A stretch of DNA of 64,000 bases from positions 2,981,001 through 3,045,000 of the forward strand of contig JAIOWQ010000003.1 of the NCBI GenBank assembly GCA_020975405.1, written 5' to 3'. The number at the start of each line of letters is the position of its first letter. Position 1 is the stretch's first letter. Source of the stretch: Keithomyces neogunnii. Its lineage: Eukaryota > Ascomycota > Sordariomycetes > Hypocreales > Clavicipitaceae. Positions 54,580-64,000 of this stretch are shown here, in pieces. The translations under genes were made by a program, and so were the position numbers. The notes beneath the pieces are model-generated. The model had not been told where the DNA came from. It saw nothing but the letters and a program-made list of their open reading frames with translations, and made no database searches.

Positions 54580-56349
54580 ATGACATCAAAACCCCTCCCC
54601 TACAATGGCAACTTTGCCTCCACCGAGGAATACATCTCCAATCTCCTCCACTTTGTCGACACAACCGACCTGTTTCAAATTCTGTGTGGCGGTACTCACA
54701 TCCTGGACTTCTTCACCTCCTCACCGGGCCTGTTTCACGCCGTCTTGCCCCAGGAATGGCAGCCCTTCCTCTTACAATGCGACATTATGCGCCTCCTCGA
54801 CATTTTCTTGAGAGATGACCTTGACAACCTCCAACTAGACGGCTTGCCAGAAATGCCCGTCAGCTTATTCCAGTACATCAAGTCGATCAGGGACCTGTCG
54901 CTTGGAAGAGACTTTTCACCCCCATCACATGAACTGCCGGCCCTAACGCGAACAGTCAGAGTGGGAATGAAGCCAAAAAAGATCCACGAGGTCAAGCACT
55001 TTGCCGATTACGTTGATCGTCTATCCAAGACTATTTCCGGCTCAGAAGCCAATCAGATCAGTCATTTTGTCGACTTTGGCAGCGGCCAGAACTATCTAGG
55101 CCGCGCCTTGGCCAGTGAGCCTTACAACCGACGCGTGGTGGCCGTCGAGGGCCGTGAGAACAATGTCACTGCCGCAAGGAACCTTGACATTATATCAGGC
55201 TTGGCAACAAAGGAAAAGGTCATGCGGAACAAGAAACTATGGAACAAGATTCTCGAGGCACGCGGGCCATATCCCCACGAGAACCCCGACGGAATTCAAC
55301 AAGTCGTCGGCACAGAAGCATTCGACTTCCGACCCCGAGAGCAGCTCAAGTACGAGTGCCCTGTAGAAGAGGGCAAGGGCCACGTGCAGTATGTCTCTGG
55401 GCGTCTAGACAGCGGCGACTTGTCCGACGTCATTGCCAAAATCGACACCACCGAGGAGAAACTCAAACTCATGGCCATATCCATTCACTCATGCGGCAAC
55501 CTCACGCACTATGCCATCCGCTCCCTCATTCTCAACCCGGACATCCGAGCCATTGCCATTGTAGGGTGCTGCTACAACCTCATGACGGAAAAGCTTGGCC
55601 CCCCGACATACAAACACGCCTATCTCCGCCCAACCCTGCAAGCACTCAACGGCCGTGTCGGCAGAGAATCATCCAGATTCGACCCCCAGGGCTTCCCCAT
55701 GTCGGAAAAGCTCAGCACATATGACGACGATGGCATCCGCCTCAACGTCACTGCTCGCATGATGGCATGTCAGGCGCCCAAGAATTGGGATCGTCTAGAC
55801 AGCGAGGCGTTCTTCTCACGGCACTTTTATCGGGCCGTTCTCCAAAAGATCTTTCTCGATAGAGGCGTTGTGAAACAAATACACCACGTTCCCGAAAATT
55901 CCGACGGCCAACAGGCCCGAAAGCCCGGTCCGTTTGACACCAGCACCCAACCAATTACCATTGGGGGTCTACGAAAAAACTGCTACTCTTCTCTAAAGGC
56001 CTACGTTCGGGGGACTATTGAGAAACTGACGACAAGCACAGAGTATAGGCAGTACTCGGATGTGATGAATGAGAAGATGGCAGACATTACGGACGAGGAA
56101 ATTGATAGGTATGAAGCAGAGTACCTGCCCCGAAAAAAGGAGTTGTGCGTGATTTGGAGCTTGATGGCATTCAGTGCCATGGTGGTGGAGTCGCTGATTG
56201 TGGTGGATCGATGGATGTTTTTGAAGGAGCAGGACGAGGTCGAGGATGCATGGGTTGAGACGGTATTTGACTATGGGATTAGTCCGCGAAACTTGGTGGT
56301 TGTTGGCGTAAAGGGTGGTGGTGCGAAGGGCAGCATCGAGCAAGCGTAA
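54580..56349 (+). CDS. METTL25/RRNAD1-like methyltransferase-domain protein
   Basis: Putative S-adenosylmethionine-dependent methyltransferase of the METTL25 type; the substrate is not established. The single exon gives 589 residues. An N-terminal helical part (YISNLLHFVDTTDLFQILCG, LPQEWQPFL) precedes the Rossmann fold. Motif I is HFVDFGSGQNYLGRALA at about 161-177, with the conserved acidic end of strand 2 in VVAVEGRENNVTAA. KPKKIHEVKHFADYVDRL is the preceding K-H-E signature. SIHSCGNLTHYAIRS and AIVGCCYNLMTEKLG (about 305-335) are the C-G-N and C-C-Y-N signatures of the family. The C-terminal helical region contains LCVIWSLMAFSAMVVESLIV and DRWMFLKE, also seen in METTL25. The start follows the first ATG, context ACGATGACA. 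Confidence 0.9.
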   Translation: MTSKPLPYNGNFASTEEYISNLLHFVDTTDLFQILCGGTHILDFFTSSPGLFHAVLPQEWQPFLLQCDIMRLLDIFLRDDLDNLQLDGLPEMPVSLFQYIKSIRDLSLGRDFSPPSHELPALTRTVRVGMKPKKIHEVKHFADYVDRLSKTISGSEANQISHFVDFGSGQNYLGRALASEPYNRRVVAVEGRENNVTAARNLDIISGLATKEKVMRNKKLWNKILEARGPYPHENPDGIQQVVGTEAFDFRPREQLKYECPVEEGKGHVQYVSGRLDSGDLSDVIAKIDTTEEKLKLMAISIHSCGNLTHYAIRSLILNPDIRAIAIVGCCYNLMTEKLGPPTYKHAYLRPTLQALNGRVGRESSRFDPQGFPMSEKLSTYDDDGIRLNVTARMMACQAPKNWDRLDSEAFFSRHFYRAVLQKIFLDRGVVKQIHHVPENSDGQQARKPGPFDTSTQPITIGGLRKNCYSSLKAYVRGTIEKLTTSTEYRQYSDVMNEKMADITDEEIDRYEAEYLPRKKELCVIWSLMAFSAMVVESLIVVDRWMFLKEQDEVEDAWVETVFDYGISPRNLVVVGVKGGGAKGSIEQA

Positions 56350-57211
56350 CTATGGTGAGAGATGAGAATGATGGTTGGTCGACGCTGTGCAATGGTTTGG
56401 AATAGGTTTTGCTATTCCTGACTCTACATGCCACGCCAACGTGTCCGCAGTCATCCAGTCACCCAGTTGCATCGCGGGATGTACGGCTGAGATCAAGTAA
56501 CCCTCTTGCGGGAGGACTTACAGGTGGGAGCGCGTCGGCATGACGAGATGACTAGGTATCGGACTCGAAGCAGATGCCTTGTGCTCAGCTAGATTACGTG
56601 CTACGAAGACTTTCTTCAATGGTGACAGATTCGGCCTTTGTTTCCATCGACTTGGAGATGAACACGGCACGAACAAGCGCTTCCGAGGCAGGCCACACGC
56701 CTTGGAGCTGACGGCCTTGAGATGCACCGAGGTACTTAAATAGTGCCATCTACACCGTCTGAAGCATGACGCCCAAGTTGGGAATCAATGCTCGGGCAGA
56801 CGTCGGTCATGAGTCCAATACGACTCGGCCAAGCGCGGACCTGGTCACAACTTCCGAACAACAAAGCAATGGGCGGAAAGAATTTTGGCTGCATATTTCA
56901 ACATGCGGTTGTTGCTGAAGCAGGAAGCCGGATGCTGTGATTGCTGAAACAGCGCGACTCTCCACCAGCCCAAGGCCAGTCTCGTCTCCCCGAACCAATT
57001 ACATCCCCCAACCCCGCCAAAACAAGCAACATGGCGTGGCAACACCCCACCCGTCGCGGAGAAGACGGACCAACCTTTTCCCCAGGCAGGCCGAGGCCCG
57101 TTGGGAGTATTAAATACATGGCTTCGCGCGCCCGCGTCAGAGGCGGCACCTACACATTAGCCAAAAATACTGCAACAACGAAAGGAGAGACAACAACAAA
57201 GAAAAAGAAAA
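56350..57211. other. Intergenic region, no gene seen
   Basis: About 860 bases; the last 60 before the next start are A-rich (leader-like). No gene or RNA recognised. Confidence 0.5.
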
Positions 57212-57687
57212 ATGTCCAAAGCGCTCCAAGTCACTTCCGTCGGCTGGCTGCTCCTCTCGCTGGGGCACACGGTACGCATGCGCGCGCACGCCCACTCGTC
57301 CTGGTCGATGCCAACTAAAATGCTTCCATAGACGTCGGCCAAAGACTGGCAGGCAAATGCCAAATTCCAGACCCTGCCCCGTCTTGCCGTTACCTGCGCC
57401 AAAGCGGGCTGGTACCAGGGCAGCGGATTCTTCATTATGAACGGTAGGATCTCGCGCAGCTTGCGCCGTGCAGCATCCGTTGCTGACGCCTTGCAGCCCT
57501 CATTAACTACGCCTGGTCCAAGAATCCCGCGCTGCTGCAGGACCCGGTACACAAGGCCATTGCCGGCTCCATGATTGCCATCATGTGGATCAGCGGCTGG
57601 TGGTATGCCAAGAACGGTGTTGCGAGCAATGCCGTTGCCGTCGGCGCCATTGGCGCTTTGCAGGGCTACTCGGCCTTTGCCAACTAA
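57212..57687 (+). CDS. Small multi-pass membrane protein, function unknown
   Basis: Not assigned to a named family; it resembles small fungal membrane proteins of about 120 residues. Exons are 57212-57271, 57332-57443 and 57497-57687, giving 120 residues. Hydrophobic segments are ALQVTSVGWLLLSLGHT (N-terminal), FQTLPRLAVTCAKAGWYQGS then GFFIMNALINYAW, AIAGSMIAIMWISGWWYA and AVAVGAIGALQGYSAF, suggesting about four membrane passes. The frame joins cleanly at phase 0 and phase 1 introns, and the start sits in a good context (GAAAAATGTCC). It is too short for any ORF-length criterion because of the introns. No pathway context. Confidence 0.75.
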
Positions 57688-58259
57688 CTTCAGGCCGAGG
57701 GATGCAGCATGAAACATATGCAAGTTGAGACCGTGTACGGAGTATGCTAGTCGTTAATGAAATATACATGTACCATGCACGGAGAGGAAAGGGGAACCAA
57801 TTCAATCGTCAGTTTTCCCCTTCTTTGACCAATGCCCCTGTACTCGCCATGGCAATCTGGGCAAAGCCGAGAAGCGTGTCCAACCGATGGGCAGTCATGA
57901 TAATGACGCAATGCGGAAACTTGGAGCGAATGGCTTGCCCCATCTGCCCACGGGTTTGAATGCCGATACTACGGGCAGGCTTGGCGACGTACATGGTCAG
58001 CCGATGATGGCATATTGCTTTAAAAGACTCTCCATGAGCTGTTTCACCTACGGCTGATCTCCATCAATCCGGATATGCTGCAAGTCTGCATCTTTGCTCC
58101 GTATAATTTGCTTGAAGAACATCTTCTATATAGACGGAAAAAGAAAAGAGAACAAGGAGAGGAATGCTCCCTCAAGAAATGCGTCTAGATCTTGCTCTCA
58201 TCGTGAACCCTCCCCCCATCGTATCGTCAATGCGGATGCAGCACGTCTTCCAGCACTGA
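57688..58259. other. Convergent 3' flanks
   Basis: 572 bases, with an exact TACGGAGTA at 57735-57743. No gene seen. Confidence 0.5.
57735..57743. repeat. TACGGAGTA motif copy 5
   Basis: Exact copy of the motif at 9687. Confidence 0.7.
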
Positions 58260-59956
58260 CTAGTCCCTGCCAGCTGCCTCATCATCCAACACCTCGTTCT
58301 CAGTAGCAATGTCCCCGGCGGGAGGTCGCACGAACAACAATGCGACAAGTGCGAGACCGCACAAGAATGCAATATAGAACCATGGAAGGCCAGTGAAGAT
58401 GCCTTTGCGCTCTAAACCAATGTTGAACAGCTTCGCTAATACTGGCCCGCCGATGAAGGACCCCGCGACTTCTGTCATGCCGATGAGAGCATACAATTTT
58501 GAAATAGATTTGGCATCAACATAGTGTGATACTGTGGCTCGTGCGAGCGGGCTGTCTGCAGCACCAAATGTTCCAACGAACAAGCCAAATAGGAAGAGCA
58601 CCACGTTGTGACTAAAGGCTTCGATCAGTCCACCTAGGATGATGAGTAATGTTGACACTTTTGTAAGGAATAAGTCCTTGCCGAAGACGGTAAATCTGAA
58701 TCGCCGTGATACCAAGATTTGAGAAACCTTGGGCAACGCTAGCAGGACAACAAGATTAAGAACGCCGAGTGGTGACAAGAGCAGGCTCGTCTCCCCAAGC
58801 TTCCACCCAAAGTGCTTGCTGATATATTGTACTAGCAATGATGTGTACGCGAAAAGTCTGGCCGATTGGAAGAAAAATGTAACTAGCACAAGCGGAATAT
58901 TGACGTTCTTGATCATGTCCACGGAGTGCATCAAATCATCAAGACCTTTGCCGATATGCTCTTTAAAGGCCGCCGTAAATGTTTGGTCGTGCTTGCTTTT
59001 ACTTCTAGACTCGAGATGCAGCGTTTCTGGGATGAAAAAGAAGACGCAGAGCATAAAGGGTGTGACAATGAGGGCGATGTAGATTGGTACCCAAGGGCCA
59101 AATTTGGTCATCAAAATGCCAGCAAGGAGTGGCCCAATGAGGCCGCCAAGCGTAGCACCAAATGTGAGATACAGGAAGCTGGCAGCTCTGTTTCCTCCGA
59201 GAATTAGCATTGGTTGTTGAGCCATCATGGGAGAGGGTTTTGACAGTGCTCGCCTACTTTTGTTGTTCTGTGCTCACGTCGGCAGCAATTGCGTACAGTG
59301 TATTGATCAGCACTGGGACGCCGCCGCCGAGCAATATCCAGAGGGAGCCCGTCATGAGGATGTACGGGTTTCGACGCAAAGTGTCTTGGAGCAAGCCAAA
59401 CAAGAATGGTGTGAAGCTGAATGATATGGCAAGGCCACCATAAGCAAAGACTGCCGTAGGCTTGCGGCCAACACGGTCAGCCAACATGCCGTATGGAAAG
59501 GTGACGAGCAAGGCTACGACGGTTCATTAGTGCAGTTTTCGCATGCATTAGGAATCTTGACGTACTCATGACAGAGTTGACCAAGCCACACCATCCTATC
59601 AGAGAGGCGAGCCGCGACTGTACCTCGTCTCCTTTGCATTTCATCTCATCAATCATGTCGTACGAGCTGTCTCCATAATGCACATGACAAAGTGCATCCT
59701 CAATGAGCCGATAGATTGGAATAAGCATCATCATGCCGCTGGAGGTGATGCAAAACTTCATGACGGCAACTAACAGAACAATGGTACCGGGCGTCTTTGC
59801 TTGCCACGGCGCGGCCTTGATGCGCGGAGTTGCTTGGCCATGGGCGGCATCTTCCGGGTCGACGCCAGCGTCTGACGCTTGCTCTCGTCCATCGTTGGGG
59901 AAGAAGGGAGCATCCTCCTCCCAGTCCACTTCTGACTCCAGCTCGAGCTCAGGCAT
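58260..59956 (-). CDS. Major facilitator superfamily transporter (MFS-2)
   Basis: Polytopic MFS transporter of the same fungal subgroup as the gene at 11516-13266; substrate unknown. Exons are 59566-59956, 59258-59513 and 58260-59187, giving 524 residues. Start MPELELESEVDWEEDAPFFP is the first ATG and the leader is acidic. Helix 1 is TPGTIVLLVAVMKFCI. The luminal loop with LCHVHYGDSSYDMIDEMKCK carries two or more cysteines as in MFS-1. The loop 2-3 motif reads LLVTFPYGMLADRVGRKP. Intron 1 (phase 1, before LLVTFPYG) and intron 2 (phase 2, at the Lys of EQQKAASF) fall at the same aligned residues as in MFS-1. The acceptor of intron 2 (CAG at 59188-59190) was chosen to keep QQKAASFLYLTFGATLGGL in frame. 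Divergent from the Ca3427-like gene with 802 bases between the starts. Confidence 0.88.
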
Positions 59957-60758
59957 GGGTGGCGGGCGTGGCGACCGCGGCAAAGATGCAGGAGGCGAAT
60001 GACGAAGAATAAATAGAAGACTATCAAAATCAAGACGCTCCAAACCAGACTTGACGTTTGAAGCAAGAGCGAGCGTTGCGTTTTAGTGGGTCTCTGACGA
60101 AGCTGCCCAGCAATCCCACATGCACGTTGCACTATAATGAGCCTTGTCAAATGACACGCGTCCGACCGCTCGTCTTCAATCTCTCCAATGCGATTGACTG
60201 GCCGATTTACTTGGTGGCTTTCGGTGAGGATTACATGGTGCTTACGCCATCTAGAGTTGCGCACGTAATTCCTGTGCGGCGACACCAATCTCTTTGCACC
60301 ATTTTCGCATTCGAACGAACTTGCATGCCAACACAACACGTTCATTTGTCCACGACTTGTCCCACAGCCGAGGTACACAGGCGGAGTGCCAGTGTCGGGA
60401 ATTCCAAGTCGACCCACGCATAGTAAAAACTGCTTGACACGATGGTACTGAAGCTATTTATTAAAGTTGAAAATCAAGATTAAAAGAAGGGGGAGAGGGC
60501 GGGAATGGATTTTACCATTAAAACCACATCAAGGTGCCCGTGTGAAGCAGAAGCGCAAGCTACCAAACATCAACCATTCACGCTCTCATGAAACCATCTC
60601 CGTCATGAAAGTATCCACTCACCGAGCCGCCCCTCCCCCACCAGTGCCACTGTGCCGCCACCAGGTGCCTACTCAGGTATCAAACGGAAATCTCTCATGC
60701 CAACGTCACAGAACTCAGGCCTTGCGGCACACCCTCGTCCTCGGTAAAATCAGCAAAA
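59957..60758. other. Divergent promoter region
   Basis: About 800 bases between MFS-2 and the Ca3427-like gene; the open frames here read through from non-ATG codons or overlap each other. No gene seen. Confidence 0.5.
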
Positions 60759-61726
60759 ATGACATCAGACGGACTGCGGATCGGGTTTGTACCCGAACAC
60801 TTCTCAACGCCCATCCACTTTGCCCAGAAGTACTACCGTCTCAATGCGACCTTGATACCCTTTCCTTCAGGCACCGGACACATGATCACTGCCATTCGCG
60901 CAGGCGAGATCGACATTGGCATCGGCCTGACAGAAGGATGGGTTGCGGGACTTGGAAAAGAGGGCATCGAGGGTGACGGAGGATACCGCCTTGTCGGGAC
61001 ATATGTCGAGACTCCGCTGTGTACGTGATCACTGATGGCACAAAGACGGGCCAACCTCGGCCCTCACCTTGCGTGAACATGCCAAACTAACCTCTCGCCG
61101 CAGGCTGGGCCATTTCCACGGGGGCTCAACGTCCGGAAATCTCATCCGTCGCCTCACTCAAGGGCAGCAAGATTGGCGTGTCCCGCATTGGCTCCGGGTC
61201 CTATGTCATGGGCTTTGTGCTCGCTGACCAGCAAGGCTGGCTCGCTGACAAAACCCAATTCTCCGACACGGTGGTCCTCCAGAACTTTGAGAAGCTCCGC
61301 GACGCAGTCAACTCGGGCGAGGCCGACTTCTTCATGTGGGAACATTTCACTTCCAAGAAGTACTACGATTCGGGAGAAATCCGTCGTGTGGGTGACATCT
61401 ACACGCCATGGAGCAGCTGGAAGGTTGTCGCGTCTACAAAGTTGACTGGGAGCGGGGATGCTCGTATAAAGGCATTGTTTGAGAAGCTGGACCAGGGCAT
61501 CCAGCACTTTAATACGCATCAGGACGAGGCGGTAGAGTACATTTCTACAGAGCTGGGATACACAGAGCCTGACGCGAGGGAGTGGTTGAAGACTGTCAAG
61601 TTCCCAAACAAGACGGAGGGGGTTCAGAACCAGGTTGTCAGGAACTGCGTCAGCGTGTTGACAAAGGCAGGTGTCTTGGTGGAAGGCAAGGGTCTAGGTC
61701 CCGATGCCATGGTTGCAAAGGTCTGA
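60759..61726 (+). CDS. Ca3427-like periplasmic-binding-protein-fold protein (NMT1/THI5-like)
   Basis: Fungal protein with the type 2 periplasmic binding fold, similar to Candida Ca3427 and more distantly to the THI5/NMT1 and bacterial sulfonate/nitrate-type ABC binding proteins; its ligand is unknown. Exons are 60759-61020 and 61104-61726, giving 294 residues with no signal peptide, so it is a cytosolic version of a usually exported fold. The frame opens SDGLRIGFVPEHFSTPIHF; AIRAGEIDIGIGLTEGWVAG is the hinge segment; after the splice (ETPL-CWAISTGAQ) come SLKGSKIGVSRIGSGSYVMG and GEADFFMWEHFTSKKYYD, which line the binding cleft. Fungal members are often thought to derive from bacteria; the 83-nt GT-AG intron shows that this copy is long domesticated. 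Confidence 0.88.
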
Positions 61727-62601
61727 CTCAAGGTCGAGTAGAACATGGTGTAGTGATATTTTCTCAAAAAGCAGCACATTGAGCCAGCCATTGAAATTTC
61801 TCTCTCTCTGCTTGGAGAAGCCAGAGACCACTACAGGGTGTTCAATTGTGTTCAATTGATGATGTGTGCCGACAACAATCCAACGGCTGGCTGAGTTTGC
61901 TTAGTCATGAAGCGTTCGTTGATCGGCTCGGCTGTATTTACAGTTGCGCCCCCTGCCCAACCTTGGATTGATGTGATGATGCGTGGAAGAAAGAAGCCGC
62001 CGTCATGAACGACCCGTGTCAGTGCCTCGGCAATATTGTTGATGTTTGACGTGGTTTAATGGGTTTGTATGCACAATCCGAAAACAATGTCAAGGCATGG
62101 ACCGTATGGGTGCACTAATGTCATCTGCAAAGCTGCTGTGGTGCCTGGTCGCTCCGTGACATTTGGCTCAAGCGCCGCGCCCCACTGCGTGGTCAGCCTG
62201 ATACGTACGATAGTAACCAGACACAGTCCCATGGCCCACTGCTCTGGCAACTGGGCAAACCAGTTCATCCACACAAACTTTGAGACATCCGCAACCTCGT
62301 CGTCTCCCGTGTTTCCATTGTGCCATCGCTGCCGCCTGCTTCTTCAGCTACAACCTCACCCATGAAGCCAGACCCTGGGACACGCCGAATCCTTCCCACA
62401 CCCAGCGGCATTGGTCCCTTTGACTCATTGAACACTGCCGCAGCTGCCGCAGCTGCCGCCCAACCGCAATCTCCTCCGGGCCTATGCCCTCTCACATGTG
62501 ACGACCCTTTTCGGACCGTGTACCACTGCGGCATCTCTTGAAAGCCGTTTCAGAGTCGTTTTCGACAAGCCGCCGTTGCTGCCGCCGCCAAATGAATCAT
62601 C
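61727..62601. other. Intergenic region, no gene seen
   Basis: About 875 bases between a stop and a start on the same strand. A GCAGCTGCC-type trinucleotide-like repeat is near 62437-62460. No gene or RNA recognised. Confidence 0.5.
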
Positions 62602-64000
62602 ATGACAAACCCAAAACTGCGACATGCGGGCGAGGACGCTCTCGTTAGCTCCGCCGACTTGGTTGAAACGAGCCACCCAAGGTTGTCCACAGGCGCGGAA
62701 AGCGATGTCGTGGTGCGAATGGCAACAACATCCACGGGCTCCCTAGCGGCGCACACCCCATCCCCATCACTGACGAGGCGAGCGGGATTCTGGGCTAAAA
62801 TGGGGCTTGGGGGTATCGCGAGACGGACGTTGGGCATCTGTCTTCTTCTGGTGACCGTCTTTCTCTGGACACTGTCAAATTTTCTCGCCAGCGTGCGTTT
62901 AACTTGCCCCTTCTCTCCCCTTCTTGGTGCCAGACTGATGGGTGGTTATAGTTCATTTTTTCCGATCACACATACAATAAGCCCTTCTTCCTCGTCTATA
63001 TAAATACCTCCGTCTTTGCCATTTCTCTCCTACCAATGTTCACAAGATACTTGCTGGACAACGGCGTTCGGGGCTTGCGGGGCGATGTTGGTCGAATGTG
63101 GGCAGAACACAAGCACCATGGCTTGTACACGAAAGCTTCGACCGAAGACGATGATGTCGAAGACGAAGAGAGATTGATGGCCGCCGAAGGAGTAGCCACG
63201 GAAGCCATCGCTCAACCAGACCAAAAGCTCAACTTTCGTGAAACAGCGACACTGAGCTTGGAGTTTTGCATGCTTTGGTTCCTGGCCAATTATTTCGCAT
63301 CGGCATGCCTAGAATATACCAGCGTCGCGAGCGTCACGATTCTCACATCCACGAGCAGTGTGTGGACATTGGTCTTTTGTGCAGCATTCCGAGTCGAGTC
63401 GTTTTCCGTGCGGAAGCTGATTGGGGTGATGGCCTCATTGGTTGGCATAGTCCTGATATCGAGTGTGGATTTGTCTGGGGAAAGTGATGAGAACAGGGGA
63501 TCGTTTCCTCACAAGACGCCAGCACAGATTGCTGTTGGTGACTCGATGGCCCTGGGCAGTGCCGTGCTCTATGGCTTGTATGTTACGGTGATGAAGAGAC
63601 GCGTGGGCAGCGAGGATAAAGTTGACATGCGGCTATTCTTTGGGCTGGTGGGCGTGTTCAACTTGGCCTTGTTGTGGCCGCTATTTTTCATCTTGCATTG
63701 GACGAATATCGAACCAGTAAGTCAGGCTTGTGTCGCCTTGGCAATATCACATGGGACTGGCTGACACCTATGCCAGTTTGAAATGCCCCCCACTGCCCAG
63801 ATTTGGACAATCATCATTGTAAGTCGACCACCCTCAAGGATCCAGCGACTAGAGCTGACTAGTCGACAGGTCAACTCGTTGGCATCATTCGTCAGCGACA
63901 TCTCTTGGGCGTTTGCCATGCTCCTAACCACTCCGCTGGTCGTGACGGTTGGGCTTTCTCTTTCCATTCCACTATCCTTGATTGGCGAGATGATTCAGTA
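62602..64000 (+). CDS. SLC35/EamA-type drug-metabolite transporter (3' truncated by window end)
   Basis: Membrane transporter of the DMT superfamily (SLC35F5-like, yeast YML018C type), probably vacuolar or Golgi; substrate unknown. Exons are 62602-62892, 62952-63716, 63777-63818 and 63870 onward. The joins give TLSNFLAS-FIFSDHTYNKPF and then FLVYINTSVFAISLLPMF, the conserved opening of the family. The EamA halves show LEFCMLWFLANYFASACLEY, TSVASVTILTSTSSVWTLVF, VMASLVGIVLISSVD and the second repeat GSAVLYGLYVTVMKRR, then VNSLASFVSDISWAFAMLLT and GLSLSIPLSLIGEM. About 409 residues lie in the window; perhaps a few tens are missing. A short ATG at 62592 is out of frame with the start at 62602. 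Confidence 0.9.

Noticed and set aside
59957..60043. Longer N-terminus of MFS-2
   Set aside because: The upstream codon taken as start is TTG; the first ATG is at 59956.
1..64000. tRNA, rRNA, CRISPR or intact transposon genes
   Set aside because: I looked by eye for B-box-like GGTTCRANNCC with matching A boxes, for array-like repeats and for transposase motifs. None held up. A tRNAscan-SE or Infernal run would be decisive.

Overview
The window is nuclear DNA of a filamentous ascomycete (Pezizomycotina), most likely a sordariomycete close to Hypocreales. The basis is established knowledge of gene families plus what is visible here: short introns (about 50-145 nt) with GT..CTRAC..AG signals, single-copy eukaryotic housekeeping genes at one gene per 2-4 kb, and fungus-specific families (Pet127, Knr4/Smi1, AA11 polysaccharide monooxygenase, saposin-containing acid sphingomyelinase). 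The species cannot be fixed from sequence alone. The window starts inside one gene and ends inside another.

Layout. 1-9135 (-): N-terminal ~2997 residues of TRA1, with the C-terminal pseudokinase outside the window. 10035-10700 (+): gamma-glutamylcyclotransferase-like protein with an 8-nt microexon. 11516-13266 (+): MFS transporter. 16041-17168 (+): secreted AA11 copper monooxygenase with a chitin-binding-type tail. 19113-20849 (-): SMI1/KNR4. 23827-27096 (-): exocyst SEC8. 27537-29236 (-): epoxide-hydrolase-like protein with a GC-AG intron. 30513-33257 (-): HID1, divergent from PET127 (33576-36257, +). 36960-37640: odd A/T-rich region with a folded 71-nt inverted-repeat element. 37738-39963 (+): secreted acid-sphingomyelinase-like phosphodiesterase. 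41187-43463 (+): V-ATPase subunit A. 43829-44608 (+): YIH1/IMPACT. 44883-46207 (-): CASTOR-like ACT protein.

48144-49991 (+) holds four tandem paralogous small cysteine-rich proteins, each beginning Met-Cys with a shared cysteine ladder. This is the most unusual coding feature of the window. It is followed by an acyl-thioesterase-like hydrolase (50000-50827, -), a nucleotidyltransferase-fold protein (51036-51746, +), a DPW/NPF-motif protein (52069-53979, -), a METTL25-like methyltransferase (54580-56349, +), a small multi-pass membrane protein (57212-57687, +), a second MFS transporter with the same intron positions as the first (58260-59956, -), a Ca3427-like periplasmic-binding-fold protein (60759-61726, +) and a truncated SLC35-type transporter (62602-64000, +).

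The genes do not form one pathway or a biosynthetic cluster. Three themes recur by chance of neighbourhood: membrane traffic and Golgi/vacuole (SEC8, HID1, VMA1, perhaps the DPW/NPF protein), nutrient and stress signalling (YIH1 on Gcn2, a CASTOR-like ACT protein, TRA1 as Gcn4-type coactivator, SMI1 in wall integrity) and secreted or transport functions. All exon models come from reading splice signals and keeping family motifs in frame. None was checked by alignment or RNA data.
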